From Victivallales bacterium (lineage in GTDB: Bacteria > Verrucomicrobiota > Lentisphaeria > Oligosphaerales > Lenti-02), in assembly GCA_018648945.1 (NCBI GenBank), contig JABGQJ010000062.1:1-19021 (forward strand): 19,021 nt of DNA. Direction: 5' to 3'. A program made the position numbers and the translations under genes. The notes under the pieces were generated by a model, which ran no database searches, was not told the origin of the DNA, and saw nothing but the letters and a program-made list of their open reading frames with translations. Below are positions 13,065 to 19,021 of the stretch, in pieces (within the stretch, counting starts at the first letter, position 1; the number at the start of each line of letters is the position of its first letter).

Positions 13065-15487
13065 ACCACCGAGTCATCACCGTGGCATTCTTCGCCTGCA
13101 TCTGTCTTCTGGCAGCCCCTGGCGATGCCTTCCTGGTCAGCAACGGGCAGTCCAAGGCCCGGATCGTGATCGCCGAGAAGCCACCGCGCATGGTCAAACT
13201 GGCCGCCGAGGAACTGCGCGACTACCTGCTCAAGATCTCTGGGGCTCATGTGCCCATCGAGACCGAGCCAGTTGCCGGCATGATCAGCATCTACGTCGGC
13301 AAGAGTCCTCAGGCCGAACGGCTGGGCATCACGGCCGACGGTCTTCGCTATGGCGCCTACCGCATGGTTTCCGGTAAGGACTGGCTGGTTCTGCTGGGGC
13401 AAGACAGCGACTTCACTCCGCCCCAGCCCTTCAAGACCACCTACAAGGACCACGATCGCGTGATCGAGGAATGGGACGCGCTCACCGGCGAGCAATGGCT
13501 CTTCCCACACACCCTCCTCTTCAAGAAGCGCAGCAAGGAGTTGGGCTGGTGGGACTATGACGAACGGGGTTCGCTGAACGCCGTCTACGGCTTCCTGCGC
13601 AGCCTGGGAGTCCGTTGGTACATGCAGGGGGAGCTGGGCGAAGTGGTGCCCAAGCTGGCATCCATCCCCCTGCCGAAGCTCGACCAGACCGTGCGCCCGG
13701 ACTTCCCCGTCCGCCAATTCGGCCCCTACTCCCCGGTCTGGGTCGGCGACCCCAAGGAGAGCATCCTCTGGCGGCTTCGGCTTGGCCTCAATCCCGGGCG
13801 CGATCACCTCGGCCTCGTCGCTTCGCGCTGGCTCGGACACGGCATCTGCCTGGTTCACGGTCGCGACGAGGTGAAGCGGGATCACCCTGAGTATTTCGCC
13901 CTCTACGGCGGCAAACGCTTCACCGGTGGGAAGTTCAGCAAGTACGGCAAGCCCTGCTTGTCCTCGCCTGGACTCTTCGCCGCCAATGTGAAGTTCATCC
14001 GCTCCTTCTTCCGCATCTACCCCGATGAACCCATGATCAGCGTCATGGCCGCCGATGGCTATACACGGATCTGCGAGTGCCCGCTGTGCAGGGGAAAGAT
14101 AGATCCCGAGCGCAGCCCCAAAGGCCACCTCTCCAACTATGTCTGGGACTACGTGAACCGGGTCGCCTTGGAGGTCCGCAAGACCCATCCCGACAAGAAG
14201 ATCGTCTGCTTCGCCTACGGTTCCTATCTCCTGCCGCCCCAACGGATCGCCAAGCTCAGCCCCAATCTCGCCGTCGGTTTCTGTCAACACCGGGCGAGCT
14301 TCGGCAACCCCGAAACCGAGAAGTTCTATCTGGACGCCCGCAAAGGCTGGCTGGAGAAACTGACCTCCGGCGAGTTCTACCTCTGGGAATACTACCTTTA
14401 CAGCCGCCCCGGGCGCACCTACGAGGGCATTCCCGTCTTCTACCCCCACGCCATCTCCCGCGACCTCAAATTGCTCAAAGGCGTCTCACTCGGCGAAATG
14501 GTGGAGCAGACCCGGGCCCGCGGCACCGGCATCCACGCGCCGGCCTTCAACCATCTCAATGCCTACTTCACCTCGCGTTTGTATTGGGATGCGGACCAGG
14601 ATGTGGATGCCCTTCTCGCCGAGTATTGCCGCGACTTCTACGGCCCCGCGGCACCACAGATGAAGGCATTCATCGGTTTCGCCGAGACGCATTGGCAGCA
14701 GATGCTCACCGATCCCAAACCCATCAGCCAAGCCCTGGCCCTGCTCGCCGCCGCTCAAGAGGCCGCGGGAGACTCCATTCACGGACAGCGCGTCGCCGGG
14801 CTCGCAGACTACGTGGCCCCCATCGCCCAGCTTCGTGACCGCCTGGCGAAGGGGCGTACGGACGTCCCCTCCTGCCGGGTCCTGGACAACGACATCAAGG
14901 GCTTCAAGCTCGACGGTCGGCTGAACGAGCCCTTCTGGGAGAACACCTCCACCTATCCCCTGCGCGAAGTGGAGACGGGTCGCCAGCCCTTTCTCCCCAC
15001 CCGCTTCCGCATGGTCTGGCGAAGAGACGCTCTCTATCTTGGCATCCGCTGCCAGGAACTCCGGGGCAAGCCACCAAACATCGCGACCACGGAAGACGGG
15101 AACTTCGGGATCTGGGAGGGGGACACCGTCGAGGTCCTCCTCGAGACCCAGACCCACGCCTACTACCAGATCGCCGTCAATCCCGGCGGCGCCCTGATCG
15201 ATGCCGATCGCAGGCAGGGGATCGACACCAGCTGGTCCTCGGGGGCCAAGGCCGCGGTCCACGTGGGCGCGGGCTACTGGAGCATCGAGTTGCGCATCCC
15301 CCTCGCCAAGGATGGCACTCCCGGCGGCATTGCCGGACGCAAGCCCAGCGGAACCTATCCCTGGTTTATCAACGTCTGCCGCCAACGCGCCCGCGACAAC
15401 GGCACGGAGCTCTCCGCGTTCTCCCCACCCGGCAAGCCCGGCTTCCACTTCCCCATGAAATTCGGCAAACTGACCTCGCCCAAGTAG
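13061..15487 (+). CDS. Exported DUF4838 protein with C-terminal CBM9-like domain
   Basis: 808 residues starting within the ATGA overlap with the TPR-like gene. A signal peptide covers about 1-23 (ITVAFFACICLLAAPGDA). Residues about 25-110 resemble the N-terminal domain of alpha-glucuronidases and hexosaminidases (VKLAAEELRDYLLKISGA). The DUF4838 core at about 200-490 includes SLNAVYGFLRSLGVRW, HPEYFALYGGKR and C338-E-C340-P-L-C343 followed by NYVWDYVNRVA. Residues about 605-805 form a family 9-like carbohydrate-binding domain (FKLDGRLNEPFWENTS, FGIWEGDTVEVLLE, YWSIELRIPL). DUF4838 proteins are widespread in polysaccharide degraders and structurally akin to TIM-barrel hydrolases, but few have known activity. 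I infer an exported glycoside hydrolase or binding protein, possibly on uronate-containing glycans. Confidence 0.87.
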   Translation: MNHRVITVAFFACICLLAAPGDAFLVSNGQSKARIVIAEKPPRMVKLAAEELRDYLLKISGAHVPIETEPVAGMISIYVGKSPQAERLGITADGLRYGAYRMVSGKDWLVLLGQDSDFTPPQPFKTTYKDHDRVIEEWDALTGEQWLFPHTLLFKKRSKELGWWDYDERGSLNAVYGFLRSLGVRWYMQGELGEVVPKLASIPLPKLDQTVRPDFPVRQFGPYSPVWVGDPKESILWRLRLGLNPGRDHLGLVASRWLGHGICLVHGRDEVKRDHPEYFALYGGKRFTGGKFSKYGKPCLSSPGLFAANVKFIRSFFRIYPDEPMISVMAADGYTRICECPLCRGKIDPERSPKGHLSNYVWDYVNRVALEVRKTHPDKKIVCFAYGSYLLPPQRIAKLSPNLAVGFCQHRASFGNPETEKFYLDARKGWLEKLTSGEFYLWEYYLYSRPGRTYEGIPVFYPHAISRDLKLLKGVSLGEMVEQTRARGTGIHAPAFNHLNAYFTSRLYWDADQDVDALLAEYCRDFYGPAAPQMKAFIGFAETHWQQMLTDPKPISQALALLAAAQEAAGDSIHGQRVAGLADYVAPIAQLRDRLAKGRTDVPSCRVLDNDIKGFKLDGRLNEPFWENTSTYPLREVETGRQPFLPTRFRMVWRRDALYLGIRCQELRGKPPNIATTEDGNFGIWEGDTVEVLLETQTHAYYQIAVNPGGALIDADRRQGIDTSWSSGAKAAVHVGAGYWSIELRIPLAKDGTPGGIAGRKPSGTYPWFINVCRQRARDNGTELSAFSPPGKPGFHFPMKFGKLTSPK

Positions 15488-15548
15488 TCCTTGCGGTCTA
15501 CTGTTCTGCACTGCACCCCTACGTAACCCCAGCGTCGAAGGCAGACCC

Positions 15549-17534
15549 ATGATCCACGAACCCTCGCGCCAGATCCATCTCGACTTTCACACCTCCGAGC
15601 ACCTGCCCGCCATCGGCAGCCACTTCAGGAAGGAGCAGTTCCAGGAAGCCCTCCAGCTCGGGAACGTGAACCTGATCAATGTCTTTGGCAAGGGGCATCA
15701 CAGCTGGAGCTACTACCCCACCAGAATCGGGAACCCCCATCCCAATCTCACCTGCGACCTGCTCGGCGGCCAGATCGAGGCCTGCCACGAGATCGGCGTC
15801 AAGGCCCCCATCTACTTCACCATGGGCTGGTCCGCCTACGACGCCGAGACCCATCCCGAATGGTGCATGCGCAACCCCGATGGCAGCATTGTCGGCGCCT
15901 GGCCAGAGGACGTGGCCCCCGATGCCCCCAAGCACATCTTCCAGTGGAAGTGCCTCTGTCCTTCTGGCGAATACCATGACCTGATGGTCGCCCAGACCGA
16001 GGAGATCTGCCAGACCTACCCCGTGGATGGCCTCTGGTACGATATCTACCAGGCCTCGCGCCTGTGCTACTGCGAGAACTGCCGCCGGGGCATGAAGGAC
16101 GCGGGCCTGGACGTGGAACGCATCCAGGACGTGGAACACTACCGGGCGCAGACCATCGTCCGCCATGCCGAGGACCTGAAGCGCCTCATCCTCGGCCAAC
16201 ATCCCGAGGCCAGCGTCTACTTCAACGGCATCACCACCCTCGACCGGCACGAAAACGCCCGGCACCGCATCTACTCCATCAACACCAAGAACGACCTCGA
16301 GGATCTGCCGACCACCTGGGGCGGCTACGACAAATTCCCCATCCGAGCCAAGTTCTTCTACAAGGAGCAGAAACCCTACGTCGCCATGAGCGGCAAGTTC
16401 CACACCAGCTGGGGTGAGTTTGGGGGCTTCAAGACCCCCGAGGCGATCCGGTACGAAGCCGCCTCCATGATCGCCTTCGGGGCAAGCTGCAACTTCGGCG
16501 ACCAGCTCCACCCCTGCGGCGAGATGGATCTCGGCACCTACGCCAACATCGGCCACGCCTACCAATACGTGGAACAGATCGAGGACTACGGGATCGGGGC
16601 CACCCCCGTTGCCTCGCTCGGGCTCTGGCTGGCCCATGAGGGCACCGCAGACGAAGGCACCGCCCGGATGCTCATGGAAGAGCAGATCGACTTCGATGTG
16701 GTGGGTCCCGGAGATGACCTGACACCCTTTGAGGCCATCGTCGTCCCGTCCAAGATCGGGGCTCTGGAGAGCTCGCAGGATGCCATCGCCGAATACGTCG
16801 CCGCTGGCGGCAAGCTCCTGATCCTTGGCGACGGCGCGCTCAACGCCAGCCGGGATGCCCTCACGGTCGATGTCGGGGCCACCTACCTTGGGGCAGGCAG
16901 CTACGACATGGACTTCACCGTGGTCGGCGCCGCCCTGGCCGGCAACGGCCTCGTCCCCTCCCCCTTCCTCAACTACACCGCCGCCCTGCGCATCGGACCC
17001 ACGAACGCCGACGTCCTGGCCCATCTTCGCGAGCCCTATTTCAGCCGTACCTATGGGGCCTACTGCGGACACCAGAACACCCCGAACCGCCTGGAGAATG
17101 CCGCTCATCCGGCCGTCATTCGCCACGGCAACGTCATCTGGCTTGCCCACGCCCTGGACCGCATGTACTACACGCAAGGCGCGATCGTCCACCGCCAGTT
17201 GTTCGCGAACGCACTGCGTCTGCTACACGCAGCCCCCATGGCCGAAGCAGACATGCCCAGCTGCGGTCGCATCAGCCTGCTCCACCAGCCCGAACACCAA
17301 CGCTACGTGCTCCATCTTCTCTACGCGTCGCCCCTGCAACGCGGCCGCTGCCTCGTCATCGAGGATCTGCCCGAACTGCACAACGTGAAGGTGGCACTCC
17401 GCCTGCCCGAGGAGATCAAGTCCCTGCACCTCATTCCCGCCGATGGCACCTTGCCGATGGCGACGACGGACGGGGTGCTCACCACCACCATTCCCAGCTT
17501 CTCTTGCCACTGCGCCATCGTCGCGGAGTACTGA
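15549..17534 (+). CDS. GHL6-like glycoside hydrolase with beta-galactosidase trimerisation domain
   Basis: 661 residues. The start at 15549 has GAAGG 7 bases upstream. The N-terminal TIM-barrel (about 1-345) has LDFHTSEHLPAIG, a substrate-side segment KGHHSWSYYPTRIG, and GLWYDIY with Asp165. Next come the cysteines C173-Y-C175-E-N-C178, a hallmark of hypothetical glycosyl hydrolase 6-type proteins. Residues about 354-430 fit the glutamine-amidotransferase-like trimerisation domain of GH42-type enzymes (EEQIDFDVVGPGDDLTPFEA, YVAAGGKLLILGDG). A beta-rich C-terminal region follows. No signal peptide is visible, so it is probably cytoplasmic and acts on imported oligosaccharides. It follows the DUF4838 gene by 61 bases and may share its transcript. 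Catalytic residues and substrate are not established; Asp165 is only a candidate. Confidence 0.82.
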   Translation: MIHEPSRQIHLDFHTSEHLPAIGSHFRKEQFQEALQLGNVNLINVFGKGHHSWSYYPTRIGNPHPNLTCDLLGGQIEACHEIGVKAPIYFTMGWSAYDAETHPEWCMRNPDGSIVGAWPEDVAPDAPKHIFQWKCLCPSGEYHDLMVAQTEEICQTYPVDGLWYDIYQASRLCYCENCRRGMKDAGLDVERIQDVEHYRAQTIVRHAEDLKRLILGQHPEASVYFNGITTLDRHENARHRIYSINTKNDLEDLPTTWGGYDKFPIRAKFFYKEQKPYVAMSGKFHTSWGEFGGFKTPEAIRYEAASMIAFGASCNFGDQLHPCGEMDLGTYANIGHAYQYVEQIEDYGIGATPVASLGLWLAHEGTADEGTARMLMEEQIDFDVVGPGDDLTPFEAIVVPSKIGALESSQDAIAEYVAAGGKLLILGDGALNASRDALTVDVGATYLGAGSYDMDFTVVGAALAGNGLVPSPFLNYTAALRIGPTNADVLAHLREPYFSRTYGAYCGHQNTPNRLENAAHPAVIRHGNVIWLAHALDRMYYTQGAIVHRQLFANALRLLHAAPMAEADMPSCGRISLLHQPEHQRYVLHLLYASPLQRGRCLVIEDLPELHNVKVALRLPEEIKSLHLIPADGTLPMATTDGVLTTTIPSFSCHCAIVAEY

Positions 17535-17547
17535 GTTCGCCCCCAGG

Positions 17548-17575
17548 CCGCGCCATCCCCCAACCCCAGGCGCGG
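17548..17575 (+). terminator. GC-only hairpin after the GHL6-like gene
   Basis: CCGCGCC (17548-17554) pairs perfectly with GGCGCGG (17569-17575) around a 14-base pyrimidine- and A-rich loop. It starts 14 bases after the stop at 17534. There is no T-run, so it would have to act as a tail-less or Rho-assisted terminator. Confidence 0.4.
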
Positions 17576-17704
17576 AGCCTGCGGGACGACGGGAAACAAC
17601 GCCAAGACGGATCATTCGCGCCGGGCAACACGTCACGCGGCGGAGGCCCGCCGTCCCTCCAGTGCGAGTTGCCACAGCCGCGCTCTGGGGCTGGTCCCCC
17701 CCCC

Positions 17705-17723
17705 AAGCGGCGAGACGCCGCTT
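17705..17723 (-). terminator. Compact hairpin after the right-edge gene, next to a C9 tract
   Basis: AAGCGGCG (17705-17712) and CGCCGCTT (17716-17723) form a perfect 8-bp stem with loop AGA. Read on the minus strand it begins 15 bases after the stop of the convergent gene and runs into nine G's (C's at 17696-17704 on plus). No T-run follows. It could serve either direction. Confidence 0.45.
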
Positions 17724-17737
17724 CCACTCTGGGAAGC

Positions 17738-19021
17738 CTACCGCGCGGGGGGCTTGGCTTCGCGGACCACGGCACCGGCTGTGTCGCTCAGCACCAGGAT
17801 CGCGAAGCGCTCGACCTGCCCCACATCCCCGGTGCTGACGCTGGCATAGTCGAAGCGACCGCGCAGGTCGGTGTAGCCGTCCTTGAAAAACACCACCTTG
17901 CCCCCCTGCTGCCGGGCGTAGACCTTCACGTATACAGTGGACAGCGGCTTGCGCCCCCCCGCCTGGGTGACCTTGATCTGGCCATAGGCCTCGATCATCT
18001 GGACAGTCATCGTGTTCGGGTAGTAGGGCTTGGCCTTGCGCTGCCCGATCCCGACCACTTCCACCATCGTGTTCACCTTCGCGAACTCCCTCGGGATGGC
18101 AATGGCCCGACTCGCCTTGCCCTTGGCCAGCTTGACCACCTGCGTGGCGTTGGGCCGGATGATTGAGAACTGATCCGAGATGTCCATCAGGAATGGAGTG
18201 CGCGAGAACAGTAGCTCCAGATCCATCCGGTAGAAGTTGAGTTCCACCGACTCCAGATTCTGGTAGTCCAGGCGGATCTCGCCATCCTCGATCACGAACT
18301 CGAAGCTAGGTTGCGTCGCCGCCAGCGCGGTTTGGGTTTGCGTGCGGTCCTCCTTGTCGATCACGGCGGTGGTGTCGCCATCAATCTCGTCGCACTGGGA
18401 CACGATCTCAGCGAAGAGCTTCTGCCAACGGGGAACCGGATACTTGCCGTAGCCGCGCGCAATCCGTCGCGCCGCCTTGGGATCGGACTGGGAGAAGGCC
18501 AGATAGGCCTTCAGGTAGTCGTATTGAATCCGCTCGTCCAACTGCGCTGGATCGACCTTGGCAAAGACGCCTAGCGCCTGGTCCACCCGATCCTGGAGCA
18601 GCAGGTACATGGCCAGGGTCAGGTTCTCCTCGTCCTTCAGTGTGGGACGGTAGGCCAGCGTGGTCAGGTAGCTGATATACTGCCCATGGAACTGCCGGTT
18701 CAGAATGCGGGGACGGCCACCCACCCGGTGGGCCCGGGCATTGACCAGCGGCCAGTACTCCTTGTGCTGATACCGGGCGCGCGGCACTGGCTCGACCGTC
18801 AGCAAGGGGCTCCGGAAGACCATGCCACACTGATCCGCCAGACGCGTATGTGGCAGATACTCCCGGATCACAGCCGGGTCATTGTGCAACGCGCTGTAGC
18901 TCCACAGCACGGGATGGAACACATGGCGGGCACGGAGGAGCGGGATGGTCCGGCCGAAGAACGCCTGGCTCTTCATGCGGAAGGCGATCAGCCCCAAATC
19001 CAGGCGGTTGATGTTGTTGGC
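17738..19021 (-). CDS. Uncharacterised protein with helical repeats and a beta-rich C-terminus, 5' end cut by the window edge
   Basis: 427 residues are visible. The frame is open to the right edge (ANNINRLDLGLIAFRMKSQ...), so the true start lies outside; an in-frame TTG at 18997 has no special support. Visible residues about 128-190 look like TPR-type helices (LTLAMYLLLQDRVDQALGVF, YDYLKAYLAFSQSDPKAARR). Beyond about 230 the protein is beta-rich and resembles macroglobulin-like or carboxypeptidase-regulatory-like folds. One segment there is IRLDYQNLESVELNFYRMD. The conserved-looking C-terminus includes KVVFFKDGYTDLRGRFDYAS and RFAILVLSDTAGAVVREA. I take it as the tail of a large, probably envelope-located protein of a type seen in Planctomycetota-like genomes; no function can be given. 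It is convergent with the GHL6-like gene. Confidence 0.8.
   Translation of the reverse strand, partial: ANNINRLDLGLIAFRMKSQAFFGRTIPLLRARHVFHPVLWSYSALHNDPAVIREYLPHTRLADQCGMVFRSPLLTVEPVPRARYQHKEYWPLVNARAHRVGGRPRILNRQFHGQYISYLTTLAYRPTLKDEENLTLAMYLLLQDRVDQALGVFAKVDPAQLDERIQYDYLKAYLAFSQSDPKAARRIARGYGKYPVPRWQKLFAEIVSQCDEIDGDTTAVIDKEDRTQTQTALAATQPSFEFVIEDGEIRLDYQNLESVELNFYRMDLELLFSRTPFLMDISDQFSIIRPNATQVVKLAKGKASRAIAIPREFAKVNTMVEVVGIGQRKAKPYYPNTMTVQMIEAYGQIKVTQAGGRKPLSTVYVKVYARQQGGKVVFFKDGYTDLRGRFDYASVSTGDVGQVERFAILVLSDTAGAVVREAKPPAR

Noticed and set aside
12893..14449. 518-codon open frame on minus opposite the TPR-like and DUF4838 genes
   Set aside because: Antisense shadow covering two well-supported genes; no motif or plausible start site.
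15519..17192. 557-codon open frame on minus opposite the GHL6-like gene
   Set aside because: The composition (Gly, Val, Asp, Ala in low-complexity order) is typical of antisense shadows of GC-rich genes; the plus-strand gene has clear family motifs and a ribosome site.

Overview
The window is 19 kb of GC-rich bacterial chromosome with no mobile element, CRISPR array, tRNA or rRNA that I can recognise. Housekeeping genes (a sigma-70 factor, ribosomal protein bS21, mfd, obg) are interleaved with genes for carbohydrate breakdown: a GH99/WbsX-like protein with two LamG domains, a DUF4838 protein with a CBM9-like C-terminus, a GHL6-type hydrolase with a beta-galactosidase trimerisation domain, a sugar isomerase and a URO-D-like protein. 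That mix, together with Shine-Dalgarno (SD) starts, suits the Planctomycetota / Lentisphaerota / Verrucomicrobiota group or a similar uncultured polysaccharide-degrading phylum. The phylum is an inference from gene families, not from a marker tree.

Layout from left to right. A URO-D-superfamily gene (minus) runs off the left edge and is divergent from the exported LamG-GH99-LamG protein (1120-3867, plus). A small stand-alone papain-fold cysteine peptidase follows (4064-4513, plus), with its own upstream hairpin terminator, weak promoter and 5' hairpin. On the minus strand lie a sigma-70 factor (6378-7211), the 52-residue bS21 gene rpsU (6177-6335), a terminator hairpin, and an L-fucose/L-arabinose-type isomerase (4602-6059). 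The isomerase is flanked on both sides by degenerate GAA-heptamer arrays.

The 175-bp gap at 7212-7386 is a shared control region. Divergent promoters for the sigma factor and mfd use the same TACTATA core, and a perfect 16-bp palindrome lies nearby. On the plus strand follow mfd (7387-10638), a small coiled-coil gene (10752-11030), obg (11034-12128), an exported TPR-like protein (12195-13064), an exported DUF4838-CBM9 protein (13061-15487) and a probably cytoplasmic GHL6-like hydrolase (15549-17534). A convergent minus-strand gene of unknown function enters from the right edge (17738-19021).

A reasonable working picture is that the two exported proteins attack or bind a complex glycan outside the cytoplasm. 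The GHL6 enzyme would then process imported oligosaccharides, and the isomerase would take a released deoxy- or pentose sugar into central metabolism. The substrate cannot be named from sequence alone. The mfd/obg stretch runs directly into the exported and hydrolase genes with short gaps and one ATGA overlap, separated only by an 8-bp inverted repeat after obg.
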